Notes: a model not told the origin generated them from the letters alone. DNA of 64,000 bases from Bradyrhizobium liaoningense (GCF_018130955.1 NZ_JAFCJM010000019.1:60608-124607); one strand, 5' to 3'. Shown: positions 17,257 to 26,580, counted from the stretch's first letter. Numbers and translations: made by a program.

Positions 17257-18447
17257 ATGATGCTCGAGGGATGGCGCTGGTACGGGCCCGATGATCCCGT
17301 GTCGCTCGACGATGTCAGGCAGGCCGGCGCGACCGACATCGTGTCGGCGCTGCATCAGGTACCGATCGGCGAAGCCTGGACTCGCAAGGCGGTCGAGGAG
17401 CGCAAGAACTTCATCGAACACGGCCAGCCCGGCCGCTCACCGCTGACATGGTCCGTGGTCGAGTCGATCCCGATTCCCGACGACGTCAAGCGTCACGGGG
17501 CCAAGGCAACGGGCTCGATCGAAGCGTGGATCGCGAGCATGGAGGCGGTCGCCGCCGCCGGCATCAAGATCATCTGCTACAACTTCATGCCGGTCGTCGA
17601 CTGGTGCCGTACCGATCTCGAATGGGAGTTGCCGAACGGGGCGCGGGCCATGCGCTTCGACCAGGATCGCTTCGCGGCGTTCGAGCTTCACATTTTGAAG
17701 CGCCCCGCGGCGCTTCAGGACTACTCGCCGGAGCAGCAGGCGCGCGCGAAGGCGCTCTTCGACAAGATGAGCCAGGCTGATGTCGACTATCTCGTCATGG
17801 TGATCGCCAGCGCGTTGCCGGGCTCGACCACCGAGCCGATGACCATTCCGCAATTTCGCGACCGCCTCGAGCAGTACCGCGACATCACGCCAAAGATCCT
17901 GCGCCAGCATCTCGCCGAATTCCTGGGCCGCGTCACGCCGGTTGCCGAACAGCTCGGCGTGTCGCTGACGCTGCATCCCGACGATCCGCCACGTCCGCTG
18001 TTCGGCCTGCCGCGTGTTGCCTCCACCGCCGACGACTATCAGGCGCTGTTCGACGCCGTGCCGTCAAAAGCCAACGGCATCTGCCTGTGCACCGGCTCGC
18101 TCGGCGTCCGTGCCGACAACGACCTGCCTGCGATGGCCGAACGCTTCGGCCCGCGCATTGCGTTTGCGCATCTGCGCGCGACCAAGCGCGAGGCGGACGG
18201 CCTGTCGTTTTACGAGTCGGACCATCTCGACGGTGACGTCGACATGATCGCGGTGCTGAAGGCGCTATTGAAGGAGAACGCGCGCCGCGCGCCCGGCAAA
18301 CAAATCGTGTTCCGCCCGGATCATGGCCACCGCATGCTGGACGATCTCGCCGCCACCAAGCGCACCAACCCCGGCTACACCGCGATCGGTCGCTTGCGCG
18401 GCCTCGCGGAGCTGCGCGGGGCGATCCGCGCGATCGGGCATCGATAA
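17257..18447 (+). CDS. uxuA: Mannonate dehydratase
   Basis: A 396-residue enzyme, close to the usual UxuA length of about 394. It converts D-mannonate to 2-keto-3-deoxygluconate. The TIM-barrel metal-binding residues are visible in LTLHPDDPPRPLFGLPR near residues 233-249, ICLCTGSLGVRADND near residues 275-289 and the FRPDHGH stretch near the C-terminus. Two adjacent ATGs (17257, 17260) follow AGGGAGAGAG. It is the last gene of the sugar-acid operon. No 2-keto-3-deoxygluconate kinase or aldolase lies in the window, so later steps are encoded elsewhere. Confidence 0.95.
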   Translation: MMLEGWRWYGPDDPVSLDDVRQAGATDIVSALHQVPIGEAWTRKAVEERKNFIEHGQPGRSPLTWSVVESIPIPDDVKRHGAKATGSIEAWIASMEAVAAAGIKIICYNFMPVVDWCRTDLEWELPNGARAMRFDQDRFAAFELHILKRPAALQDYSPEQQARAKALFDKMSQADVDYLVMVIASALPGSTTEPMTIPQFRDRLEQYRDITPKILRQHLAEFLGRVTPVAEQLGVSLTLHPDDPPRPLFGLPRVASTADDYQALFDAVPSKANGICLCTGSLGVRADNDLPAMAERFGPRIAFAHLRATKREADGLSFYESDHLDGDVDMIAVLKALLKENARRAPGKQIVFRPDHGHRMLDDLAATKRTNPGYTAIGRLRGLAELRGAIRAIGHR

Positions 18448-18476
18448 GGGGTCGGCAGATGCGCTGACTGATCTAG

Positions 18477-18515
18477 TCCGCGAGGACATAGACGCTCACT
18501 CGCGGAGATTGTTTT
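18477..18515 (+). terminator. Rho-independent terminator after uxuA
   Basis: TCCGCGAG at 18477-18484 and CTCGCGGA at 18499-18506 form a perfect 8-base stem, followed by GATTGTTTTT. It lies 30 bases after the uxuA stop and probably ends the sugar-acid operon. Confidence 0.8.
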
Positions 18516-18535
18516 TGGTTCCCCCGTGTGCCAGA

Positions 18536-18573
18536 GTGGCTGCATTGCATTTCGATCGACGCATTGCAGCCAC
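18536..18573. repeat. 13-base inverted repeat upstream of the lipase gene
   Basis: GTGGCTGCATTGC at 18536-18548 faces GCATTGCAGCCAC at 18561-18573, twelve of thirteen pairs. It lies about 20 bases before the lipase start. It may be an operator or a leader hairpin; nothing shows which. Confidence 0.55.
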
Positions 18574-18593
18574 ATGCCATTTGGGAGCTGAAC

Positions 18594-19508
18594 ATGAGTC
18601 GCTTGGTCGAACTTCCTCTTGGTGAATACGACCGGGACGCGTTTGCGAAATTCAAAGACGATTCGACGGATTTCAATCTCGACACCGCGCGCGCCATGAT
18701 GTGGATGTCGCAGCTCGCCTACGAGACCCACGTAGCGGGCAAGATCGATGACGTTGCTGCCTTCTGGAATCTGTCGGGCGCCAAGCCGCTGATTCAACCG
18801 GTGAACTCCACGCCTGAGTTAACGGATACGAGGGGAGTTATCGCCCGACGGGGCAGGGCGACGATCATCGCCTTCGCAGGCACCGATCCGCTTCACTTGC
18901 TGAATTGGTTGAATAACTTCACTCTCGGCAAGCCGGCGTCGCCGGTTCACGAAGGCTTCCGCCAGGCGGCCGCAGCGGTCTGGAAAGATGTCAAGGCGGC
19001 GATCGCAACGGCGCTTAAAGACAATTCGCCTATCTTTCTGACCGGGCATAGCCTAGGCGCCGCGATCGCGGTGAACATCGCCGATTTCGCGCGTGATGAG
19101 CTCAAGCTGAAGAATGCGCAGATCTATCTCTACGGGTGCCCGCGCACGGGCCGCGCCGATTTCGTTACGCCTTGGAACGATACTTTCGGCCCGACGACCT
19201 ACCGTCTGGTCAACGGCACCGATGTCGTTCCGACCGTCCCGCCGCCGCAGCTCAATTTCCTCCATGTTGGCCGCTATCTCGAGTGTGGACGGGCCGCGAA
19301 ATTCGAGGCTGACAGGCTGACAGCGGGTTTTGACTCCAACGATCCACGGGCTGATGCCGGGCTGCTCGATCAGATCGTCAGTCTCTTCCGTGGGCGGTCA
19401 TTGAACACGCGAGCGGATCTGATCGGCTTCCTCTCCTCAATATTGGTACCCCCGGGGATCGGTGATCATCTGCCAGATCGGTACTGCGCCGCGCTGACGC
19501 CGCCTTAA
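18594..19508 (+). CDS. Class 3 lipase family protein
   Basis: A 304-residue alpha/beta hydrolase of the Lipase_3 group. The nucleophile elbow GHSLGAA lies near residues 150-156, preceded by the oxyanion-side strand ATIIAFAGTDPL and followed by YLYGCPRTGRADF. The aspartate in NGTDVVPTVPPP and the histidine in GIGDHLPDRY near the C-terminus complete a Ser-Asp-His triad in the expected order. No signal peptide is visible. The ATG at 18594 was preferred to a longer open frame from 18528. It ends with a four-base convergent overlap with the LysR gene. It probably hydrolyses an acyl ester. Confidence 0.85.
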   Translation: MSRLVELPLGEYDRDAFAKFKDDSTDFNLDTARAMMWMSQLAYETHVAGKIDDVAAFWNLSGAKPLIQPVNSTPELTDTRGVIARRGRATIIAFAGTDPLHLLNWLNNFTLGKPASPVHEGFRQAAAAVWKDVKAAIATALKDNSPIFLTGHSLGAAIAVNIADFARDELKLKNAQIYLYGCPRTGRADFVTPWNDTFGPTTYRLVNGTDVVPTVPPPQLNFLHVGRYLECGRAAKFEADRLTAGFDSNDPRADAGLLDQIVSLFRGRSLNTRADLIGFLSSILVPPGIGDHLPDRYCAALTPP

Positions 19509-20443
19509 TAACACGCGGCCATCGCGCCGAGCTTGGGATAGAGCCGGTCGATCTGTGCGATTTCGTTGCGCATCTGCGCGATGATCCAGTCGCGGATCTC
19601 GGCGGCGATGGGGCGCATCGGCCGGTTGCGCGGCGGCAAAAATTCGCAGATCCGCCGCGTGGTCGTCAGTGTGTCGGACGCCGGCACCAGGGCGCCGGTC
19701 AACAACCAGTGCGAGGCAACGGTCAGCCATCCTAGCGCGATGCCTTGGCCGAGGAGGCCGGCCTGCACCACCACCGCATAGTCGCTGAAGCTGAGCGACT
19801 TGGCCGGGCCGCGCCGCCTGGTCAGGAAACTCGGATAATCCGCCGCCCAGTCGCCGGGCGTTTCGGCAAGCCGGATGATCGTGTTGCCTTCCGCAGGCTC
19901 GGCCTCGCTCATATAGGTCGGGCTGCACACCGGCAGCATGACCTCCTTCATGACCAGCGTGCCGCCGGAGTAAGGCTCGTCGCGGTCGCGGAAGCGCATG
20001 CCGAGGTCGACATTCTCGACCGGCCCGCGCAGCGCACCCGAGATCAACTGGAAGCGCAGATCGACATTGGGAAAGCTGCGTTGCAGCTTGTCGATGCGCG
20101 GCATCAGCCAATGCGTGGTGAAGGCTGACGAGACCGACAGCGTCACCGTCTCCGTGCCCTTGCGCCGGCGCTCGATCTCGATCAGGCCGGTCTCGATGCT
20201 GCGAAACCCTTCGAGCACCCGCCGGTAGAGCAGCTCGCCTTCTTCCGTCAGCATGGCGCGCCCGGCCTTGCGGTCGAACAGGCGGACGCCGAGATGCTCC
20301 TCGAACTGGCCGAGCATCCGGCTCACCGCAGGCTGCGTGACGTTCAGCTCGGCGGCGGCCGCCGTGAAGCTGCCGTTCCGCGCCGCGGCGGCGAAGACGA
20401 ACAGGGCGTTCGAGGAAGGCAGCATACGGCGGAGTTCAGGCAT
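19505..20443 (-). CDS. LysR family regulator (GcvA-like)
   Basis: A 312-residue LysR regulator. The N-terminal winged helix-turn-helix (residues about 10-70) has AAARNGSFTAAAAELNVTQPAVSRMLGQFEE, split across the usual two helices, then HLGVRLFDRKAGRAMLTEEG. The C-terminal domain follows the GcvA type (LPVCSPTYMSE, GDWAADYPSFL, GLLGQGIALGWLTV). It is divergent from the polyamine-like ABC operon 160 bases away and therefore the best candidate for its regulator. Confidence 0.93.
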   Translation of the reverse strand: MPELRRMLPSSNALFVFAAAARNGSFTAAAAELNVTQPAVSRMLGQFEEHLGVRLFDRKAGRAMLTEEGELLYRRVLEGFRSIETGLIEIERRRKGTETVTLSVSSAFTTHWLMPRIDKLQRSFPNVDLRFQLISGALRGPVENVDLGMRFRDRDEPYSGGTLVMKEVMLPVCSPTYMSEAEPAEGNTIIRLAETPGDWAADYPSFLTRRRGPAKSLSFSDYAVVVQAGLLGQGIALGWLTVASHWLLTGALVPASDTLTTTRRICEFLPPRNRPMRPIAAEIRDWIIAQMRNEIAQIDRLYPKLGAMAACY

Positions 20444-20653
20444 AACTTGATGTTATGTGCCCGGTGAGAATTTGGCAATTGCCGAGTTTTGCCAACTCTG
20501 GTGTCATCAGCACAATAGCCTAAAGATAGGGCTCGCGAGAGAAGATTAGGTGCGACGCACGCTACAACCGTGAGTGCCCCCAATCCCTGTCTATAAAGCA
20601 AGATTATGGCGCGCAGTGAGGCGCGCCGGTGCAGGACGTGGCGAGGTCGATCG

Positions 20654-21736
20654 TTGGACAAACGAGCGGAAAGCGTCGAGATCAGGTCCGCAAGCAAGGC
20701 TTACGGCGCGGTTCGCGCCCTCGACGACGTGTCCCTCAACGTTGGTGCCGGCGAGTTCGTCTCGCTGCTCGGCCCGTCCGGATCCGGCAAGACCACGCTG
20801 CTCGGCATCCTCGGCGGCTTCATCCTGCCGACGTCGGGCTCGATCCTCTTCGGCGGCCGCGACGTCACCTGGATGCCGCCGCACAAGCGCGACATCGGCG
20901 TCGTCTTCCAGAACTACGCGCTGTTTCCTCATATGAGCGTCGGCGAGAACGTCGCCTTTCCCTTGCGCGCGCGGCGCCTGCCCAAGGCAAAGTGGCCGGA
21001 GAAGGTGCGCTCCGCGCTCGCCATGGTCGGGCTCGCCGGCTACGAGGGACGCGGCGTCGCGCAGCTCTCCGGCGGTCAGCGTCAGCGCGTCGCGCTGGCG
21101 CGCGCCATGATCTTCGAGCCGCGCCTGATCCTGATGGACGAGCCGCTGTCCGCGCTCGACAAGCAGCTTCGCGAATCCATGCAGATTGAGTTGCGCGCGC
21201 TGCACAGGCGCATCGGCGCCACCATCATCTATGTCACCCATGACCAGCGCGAAGCGCTGACCATGAGCGACCGCGTCGCCGTCATGAAGGACGGCCGTCT
21301 GATCCAGATCGACGAACCGGAGCGGCTGCACGATCACCCCGCGGATTCCTTCGTCGCAAGCTTTATCGGAGAAGCCACCTTGTTGCCCGTTCGCCGCGTC
21401 GATGGCTGCAGCGTCGCGCTCGGTAACGCCGTACTGCGCAGCGCCCGCGCCATTCCGTCCGGCGATGCGCTGATGCTCGCAGTGCATAGCGAAAAGCTCC
21501 TGATCGACAATGGCGCGGGCGACGCCGCCTGCAACCGTCTCACCGGAACCGTCACTGACGTGGTCTATCAGGGCGAAAGCCTGCGCATCTTCCTGGCGCT
21601 TGCCGACGGCACCGGGCTCAGCCTGCGCCAGCCGAGCCATCACGAGGCCCATCGCCGCATCCCGCCGGTTGGCGGCAGTCTTACCGTCACCCTTCACCCC
21701 GAGGACACCATCGTCGTGCCGAAGGCGGGCGCATGA
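20654..21736 (+). CDS. ABC transporter ATP-binding protein (PotA-like)
   Basis: A 360-residue ATPase with a C-terminal TOBE region. Walker A is LLGPSGSGKTT near residues 37-47, the Q-loop is VVFQNYALFPHMS, the signature is LSGGQRQRVALARA and Walker B is RLILMDEPLSALD, with the switch histidine in YVTHDQREAL. The start is uncertain: the TTG at 20654 (LDKRAESVEIRSASKAYG) has GCGAGG upstream, whereas 20606 would add 16 residues. It powers the permease pair encoded at 24929-26580, from the same operon. Confidence 0.92.
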   Translation: MDKRAESVEIRSASKAYGAVRALDDVSLNVGAGEFVSLLGPSGSGKTTLLGILGGFILPTSGSILFGGRDVTWMPPHKRDIGVVFQNYALFPHMSVGENVAFPLRARRLPKAKWPEKVRSALAMVGLAGYEGRGVAQLSGGQRQRVALARAMIFEPRLILMDEPLSALDKQLRESMQIELRALHRRIGATIIYVTHDQREALTMSDRVAVMKDGRLIQIDEPERLHDHPADSFVASFIGEATLLPVRRVDGCSVALGNAVLRSARAIPSGDALMLAVHSEKLLIDNGAGDAACNRLTGTVTDVVYQGESLRIFLALADGTGLSLRQPSHHEAHRRIPPVGGSLTVTLHPEDTIVVPKAGA

Positions 21737-21781
21737 ATCCCCTCAAGCAACCCTATCGAAACTGAAGAGAAGAAGCTCCCA

Positions 21782-22498
21782 ATGCCGTCCCCATCCTCAT
21801 TCAGCAATTTCAAGGTCCTCACCTTCGACGTCGTCGGCACCCTGATCGATTTCGAGAGCGGCGTGCTCAACGCGGTGCGCAAGATCTCGGGCAAGTCGTC
21901 GGCCGAGCTCTCCGACGACCAGATCTTCGTCCACTACAAGCGCGGCCGCGACCTGCATCCGGAGCGCTCCAGCGAGGTGATGTTCCACGTCTACCGCCAT
22001 CTCGCCAAACAGCTCGGGCTGCCGGCCGATGATGCGTCTTGCGATGTGTTCCAGCTCGCCGTGCTGCGCTGGGCTCCGTTCGCCGATTCCATCGAAGCCC
22101 TGAAGCGCCTGCGCACAAAGTTCCGCCTGGTGGCGATGACCAATGCCGACCGTGTCGCGCTGTCCTGCTACGCGCATGCGCTTGGCAATCCCTTCGATGA
22201 TACGGTTTGTGCCGACGACACCGGCGTCGCAAAGCCTGATCCGGAATTCTTTGCCTACAACAAGGGGCGGCAGTCCGCCTTCGGCTACAAGCAGTCCGAC
22301 ATCCTGCACGTCGCACAGAGCCAGTACCACGACATCGGGGTCGCGCGGCGGCTCGGCTACAAGGTGTGCTGGATCGAGCGGCGCCAGGGCATGGCAGGCT
22401 TCGGTGGTACACCAGAGGTGCCCGACCTGACCAAGCCCGACTTCCACTTTTCGACCATGAAGGCCTTTGCGGATGCGGCCATCGGCGCAGCGGCATAA
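21782..22498 (+). CDS. HAD superfamily hydrolase, haloacid dehalogenase-type
   Basis: A 238-residue HAD protein. Motif I reads LTFDVVGTLID, giving the nucleophile Asp near residue 15, but the usual second Asp of phosphatases is Val. This is nearer to type II haloacid dehalogenases, where it is Tyr. Motif II is VAMTNAD, and motif III/IV includes GVAKPDPEFF and the DIGVARRLGYKVCWIERR region. It lies between the ABC ATPase and an FAD oxidoreductase. Its substrate is unknown; phosphatase activity is doubtful because of the missing second Asp. Confidence 0.85.
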   Translation: MPSPSSFSNFKVLTFDVVGTLIDFESGVLNAVRKISGKSSAELSDDQIFVHYKRGRDLHPERSSEVMFHVYRHLAKQLGLPADDASCDVFQLAVLRWAPFADSIEALKRLRTKFRLVAMTNADRVALSCYAHALGNPFDDTVCADDTGVAKPDPEFFAYNKGRQSAFGYKQSDILHVAQSQYHDIGVARRLGYKVCWIERRQGMAGFGGTPEVPDLTKPDFHFSTMKAFADAAIGAAA

Positions 22499-22501
22499 GG
22501 C

Positions 22502-23821
22502 ATGGATGCGCTCATGACTGGGAAATGGACCGCGCTGCCGTCTGCCAACTCGCTATGGGCGAGCACGGCCGATCCTGCGCGCGAATTCCCGGTCCTCGCC
22601 GGCGAGACCCAGGCCGACGTCGTCATCATCGGCGCCGGCTATACCGGCCTGTCGGCGGCGCATCACATCGCCAAAAGCGGGCTCGCGCCGGTCGTGCTCG
22701 AGGCTAACCGTCCGGGCTGGGGCGCGAGCGGCCGCAATGGCGGCGTGATCACCGCAAAGTTCCGCCTGTCGTTCCGCGAGATCGATACCGCGCATGGCCG
22801 GGCCATGGCGAAGCGGATGTACGAGATCGCGCATGAGTCGACCGACATTGTCGAGGAACTGGTCGCCGAGTTCGCCATCGCCAGCGCCGCATTGACGCGC
22901 ACCGGCCAGGTCAAGGCCGCACATAACGAGACGACGCTGAAGGCCGCCATCGACGAGGCCGGCTGGATGAAGCGCGAGATGGGTGATGCAGAAGTGCGCA
23001 TCCTCGACGCCAAGGGCGTGCGCGAAGAGACCGGCTCGGACGCCTTCGTCGGCGGCGTGCTCAATCCGGGCTCCGGCGGCATCCATCCGCTCAACTATGT
23101 GCGCGGTCTCGCGGACGGCGTGGCGCGCCGCGGTGTTGCGATCTATCAGGACTCGCCTGTCGTAAAACTGCGGCGGGAGAATCGCGGCATCGTCGCGGAG
23201 ACGCCGCATGGTGCGGTGCGTGCAAAGCAGGTGATCGTCGCGACCAACAGCTACTCCGATCTGACGGGCGCGACCGCCCACATGCAGCACACGCTGATCC
23301 CGTTCCGCAGCGCCATCATCGCGACCGACAGATTGCCGCGCAATCTCACAGGGCACCTGATGCCGACGGGCCGCACCTACACCGAGACCAAGCGCATGAT
23401 GCGCTGGTTCCGCATGGTCGATAACCGCGTGATCTTCGGCGGCCGCGGCGCCTTCGGCAAGCAGGACTCCGAATCGGCCTTCGACGCGCTGCACAAGGCG
23501 ATGGTCGGCATCTTCCCCGATCTCGCCGACGTCCCGCTGGCGTTCAAATGGTCGGGCCTCGTCGGCATGACGCTGGACTCGGTGCCGCATATCGGCCGGC
23601 TCGACGACCGGACATTTTTTGCGATGGGCTACAACGGCGCCGGCGTTGCGATGTCGAGCCTGATGGGCCGCTATCTCGCCGCTTTCGTCCGCGGCGAGAC
23701 GCCGGAGGTCGGCCTGCTCGATGCAAGCCGGCTCAAGACAATTCCCTTCTATCCGTTGCGCGAGCCCGCCGTGCGCATGGTCGCCGGCTGGTACCAGTTT
23801 TTGGACGCGATCGGACGATGA
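22502..23821 (+). CDS. FAD-dependent oxidoreductase (PuuB/DAO-like)
   Basis: A 439-residue flavoenzyme of the D-amino-acid oxidase/gamma-glutamylputrescine oxidase family. The FAD motif VVIIGAGYTGLSAAHHIA lies near residues 40-57, with the Glu of the second strand (LEANRPGWGASGRNGG) following. The C-terminus has GLVGMTLDSVPHIGRL and the closing FFAMGYNGAGVAMSSLMGRYLA flavin loop. The start is ATG 22502; the next in-frame ATG is 22514. Within a spermidine/putrescine-type ABC operon it may oxidise an imported amine or its glutamylated form. Confidence 0.88.
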   Translation: MDALMTGKWTALPSANSLWASTADPAREFPVLAGETQADVVIIGAGYTGLSAAHHIAKSGLAPVVLEANRPGWGASGRNGGVITAKFRLSFREIDTAHGRAMAKRMYEIAHESTDIVEELVAEFAIASAALTRTGQVKAAHNETTLKAAIDEAGWMKREMGDAEVRILDAKGVREETGSDAFVGGVLNPGSGGIHPLNYVRGLADGVARRGVAIYQDSPVVKLRRENRGIVAETPHGAVRAKQVIVATNSYSDLTGATAHMQHTLIPFRSAIIATDRLPRNLTGHLMPTGRTYTETKRMMRWFRMVDNRVIFGGRGAFGKQDSESAFDALHKAMVGIFPDLADVPLAFKWSGLVGMTLDSVPHIGRLDDRTFFAMGYNGAGVAMSSLMGRYLAAFVRGETPEVGLLDASRLKTIPFYPLREPAVRMVAGWYQFLDAIGR

Positions 23822-23850
23822 TGTCTCATTTGGTTGGAGAGGAGGAGAGA

Positions 23851-24912
23851 ATGAAAATGATATCGGGCTTGAAGTACGGGTATCTACTGCTCGGTGCGTC
23901 GATCGCGGCGATGGGGTCGGGCGTCGGCGCGGCCAATGCCGCCGAGCAGATCACCTTCGTCTCGCAAGGCGGTGCCTACCAGCAGGCACAGACGGTCGCG
24001 ATCCTCGATCCCTCTGCCAAGAAGCTCGGCATCACCATCAACCAGGATTCGATCCCCGACGCCTGGCCGGCGATCAAGACGCAGGTCGGCAGCGGCAAGC
24101 CGATCTGGGACGTCGTCGACACCCCGACCGGCAACTGCCTGCGCGGCGGCGAGCAGGGGCTGATGGAAAAACTCGACTTCTCGAAGATTCCGAATGGCGC
24201 CGCGATGCCGGAGGCCTATCGCAGTCCCTATTCGGTATCATACGAGTTCTATTCCAGCGTGCTGTCCTACAGCCAGAAGACATTCCCGAAGGACGCGCCG
24301 AACAGCTGGGCCGATTTCTGGGACGTGAAAAAGTTTCCCGGCCGCCGCGCGCTGCGCAACCACCCGTTCGCGACGCTCGAGGCGGCGCTGATGGCCGACG
24401 GCGTTGCGCCTGACAAGCTCTATCCGCTCGACGTCGACCGGGCCTTTAGGAAGCTCGAGGAGATCAAGCCGAACATCACGGTGTGGTGGACCTCGGGCGC
24501 GCAATCGGCGCAGCTCCTCAACGACGGCGAGGTCGACATGGAGATGGCCTGGAACGGCCGCGTCAGCGCGGTCGCCAAGGAGGGCGCCAAGGTCGCCTTC
24601 ACCTACAACCAGGGCATCTTGCAGAGCACCTCGCTCTGCATCCTCAAGGGCGCGCCGAACCTCGACACGGCGGTGAAATTCCTCAACGAGGCCGTCGACC
24701 CCGTGCATCAGGCCAATCTGCCGCTGCACATCGACTACGGCCCTGGTAACCCGAAGGCGTTCGAGACCAGCGTGATCAAGCCGGAGCGCGCCGCGCAATT
24801 GCCGAGCGAGCCGGCGAACGCGGCGAAGCAGGCGCTGATGTCCTATGCCTGGTGGTCGTCACCGCAGGGCGAAGCGGCCGAGAAGCGCTGGGCGGCCTTC
24901 ATGCAGAAGTAA
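23851..24912 (+). CDS. ABC transporter substrate-binding protein (PotD/spermidine-putrescine type)
   Basis: A 353-residue periplasmic binding protein. A signal peptide ends near residue 30 (GAANAA). The mature part starts QITFVSQGGAYQQAQ and contains WDVVDTPTGNCLRGGEQGLMEKLDFS and PYSVSYEFYSSVLSYS, as in family 1 amine/amino-acid-derived binding proteins related to PotD. The ATG at 23851 follows a very strong GAGGAGGAGAG site. It supplies ligand to the two permeases encoded directly downstream. A polyamine or opine-like substrate fits the operon; sequence alone cannot separate these. Confidence 0.92.
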   Translation: MKMISGLKYGYLLLGASIAAMGSGVGAANAAEQITFVSQGGAYQQAQTVAILDPSAKKLGITINQDSIPDAWPAIKTQVGSGKPIWDVVDTPTGNCLRGGEQGLMEKLDFSKIPNGAAMPEAYRSPYSVSYEFYSSVLSYSQKTFPKDAPNSWADFWDVKKFPGRRALRNHPFATLEAALMADGVAPDKLYPLDVDRAFRKLEEIKPNITVWWTSGAQSAQLLNDGEVDMEMAWNGRVSAVAKEGAKVAFTYNQGILQSTSLCILKGAPNLDTAVKFLNEAVDPVHQANLPLHIDYGPGNPKAFETSVIKPERAAQLPSEPANAAKQALMSYAWWSSPQGEAAEKRWAAFMQK

Positions 24913-24928
24913 GAAGCGAGCAGCAACG

Positions 24929-25798
24929 TTGGCGACATCGGCACCAGATCCCTCCCTGCACCATCAGCGCCGTGAAGACGGCCTGATGCTGGCGCTGGTG
25001 TCGCCGGCGCTGCTCGTGATCCTGCTTCTGATCGTCCTGCCGGTCGGCTGGCTCGCCTGGCAGTCGATCTATCACGACGGCTTCACGCTGGAGAACTACC
25101 GCCGCATCGTGAGCGAGGACATCTATTGGCGCAGCTTTGCGCTGACGTTTGAGATCAGCCTGCTGGTGACGCTGCTGGCGCTGCTGCTCGGCTATCCCGT
25201 GGCCTATGCCGCGAATGCTGTGCCGCGAGGATGGAGTGTCCTCATCCTCGCGCTGGTGGTGCTGCCGTTCTGGACCAGCGTGCTGGTCCGCGCCTATGCC
25301 TGGCTGGTGCTGTTGCAGCGGACCGGCGTGATCAACCAACTGTTGCGCTCTCTCGACGTGATCGGCGAGCCCCTTGCGCTCGTGCACAACACCTTCGGCA
25401 CCGTGGTTGCGACCGTGCATATCCTGCTGCCGTTCATGGTGCTGCCGCTCTATGCGACCATGCAGAAGATCCCGGGCGACCTGATGCAGGCCGGTGCCAG
25501 CCTCGGCGCCGGTCCGGCGCATGCCTTCCTCCGCATCTTCCTGCCGCTGTCGCTGCCCGGCGTGCTCGCCGGCTGCACCATGGTCTTCGTGCTCTGCCTC
25601 GGCTTCTACATTACGCCGGAGCTGCTCGGCGGCGGCCGCACCGTGATGGTGTCGATGCTGGTGAGCCGCAATGTCGAGCTCTACAGCCAGTTCGGCGCGG
25701 CAAGCGCGGTGGCCGTGGTGCTGCTCGTCAGCGTGCTCCTGATCTTCTTCGTGGTCAGCCGCTTCATCTCGCTCGACCGGGTGCTGGGGCAGAAATGA
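24929..25798 (+). CDS. ABC transporter permease (PotB-like)
   Basis: A 290-residue permease with about six membrane segments starting near residue 20 (LMLALVSPALLVILLLIVLPVGW). The conserved loop is PGDLMQAGASLGAGPAHAFLRIFLPLSLPG near residues 190-218, equivalent to the EAA motif. A TTG at 24929 is the likely start, 16 bases after the binding-protein stop. It pairs with the following PotC-like permease. An intact C-terminus ends FISLDRVLGQK. Confidence 0.9.
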   Translation: MATSAPDPSLHHQRREDGLMLALVSPALLVILLLIVLPVGWLAWQSIYHDGFTLENYRRIVSEDIYWRSFALTFEISLLVTLLALLLGYPVAYAANAVPRGWSVLILALVVLPFWTSVLVRAYAWLVLLQRTGVINQLLRSLDVIGEPLALVHNTFGTVVATVHILLPFMVLPLYATMQKIPGDLMQAGASLGAGPAHAFLRIFLPLSLPGVLAGCTMVFVLCLGFYITPELLGGGRTVMVSMLVSRNVELYSQFGAASAVAVVLLVSVLLIFFVVSRFISLDRVLGQK

Positions 25799-26580
25799 GG
25801 ACGATCTCGCCCGCCCGGATTGCCCTGACCGCGGCTTGCACGCTGGTGCTGATCTTTCTGATCCTGCCGGTGCTGATCATCATGCCGATCTCGTTCTCCA
25901 GCGCACGCTTCCTGACCTTCCCGCCGCCGTCGCTGTCGCTGCGTTGGTATCAGCAATATTTCTCGAACCCCGCCTGGATGCAGGCCACGCGGGTAACGCT
26001 GATGGTTGCAATCTTCACCGTGCTGATCGCAACCCCGCTCGGGGTTGCCGCCGCCTACGCCATCAGCCAGTCGAAGCTGCGCATCATGCGTCTCGTCCAC
26101 ATGACGCTGCTGCTGCCGCTGGTGGTGCCCATCATCATCACCGCGGTCGGCATCTTCTTCGTCTATGTCAGGGTCGGTCTCGTCGCCACCATGCCCGGCC
26201 TCGTGCTGGCGAACGTGATGCTGGGGCTGCCTTACGTGGTCATCTCGGTGCTCGCCGGCTTGCAGAGTTTTGATCCGACCCAGGAGATGGTCGCCCGTAG
26301 CCTCGGCATGAACCGCCTGCGCAGCTTTTTTGCGGTGACGCTGCCGCAGATCAAGTCGAGCGTGGTCGCCGGTGGCATCTTTGCGTTCATCTCCGCGATG
26401 GACGAGACCATCGTCGCACTGTTCATCTCCGGCGGGCAGTACCAGCCGCTGACCAAGCGGATGTTCACGGCGCTGCGCGACGAGATCGATCCGACGATCG
26501 CGGCGATCTCGACGCTGATGACGGCGGCTTCGTTCATGCTGGTGCTGGTGGCAAGCGCGCGGCAGCGCAAGAGCGCTTGA
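25795..26580 (+). CDS. ABC transporter permease (PotC-like)
   Basis: A 261-residue permease with about six membrane segments. The EAA-like loop reads DPTQEMVARSLGMNRLRSFFAVTLPQIKSS near residues 159-188. The ATG at 25795 overlaps the PotB-like stop as ATGA, indicating translational coupling. It closes the operon that began at 20654: ATPase, HAD hydrolase, FAD enzyme, binding protein, two permeases. Confidence 0.93.
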   Translation: MRTISPARIALTAACTLVLIFLILPVLIIMPISFSSARFLTFPPPSLSLRWYQQYFSNPAWMQATRVTLMVAIFTVLIATPLGVAAAYAISQSKLRIMRLVHMTLLLPLVVPIIITAVGIFFVYVRVGLVATMPGLVLANVMLGLPYVVISVLAGLQSFDPTQEMVARSLGMNRLRSFFAVTLPQIKSSVVAGGIFAFISAMDETIVALFISGGQYQPLTKRMFTALRDEIDPTIAAISTLMTAASFMLVLVASARQRKSA

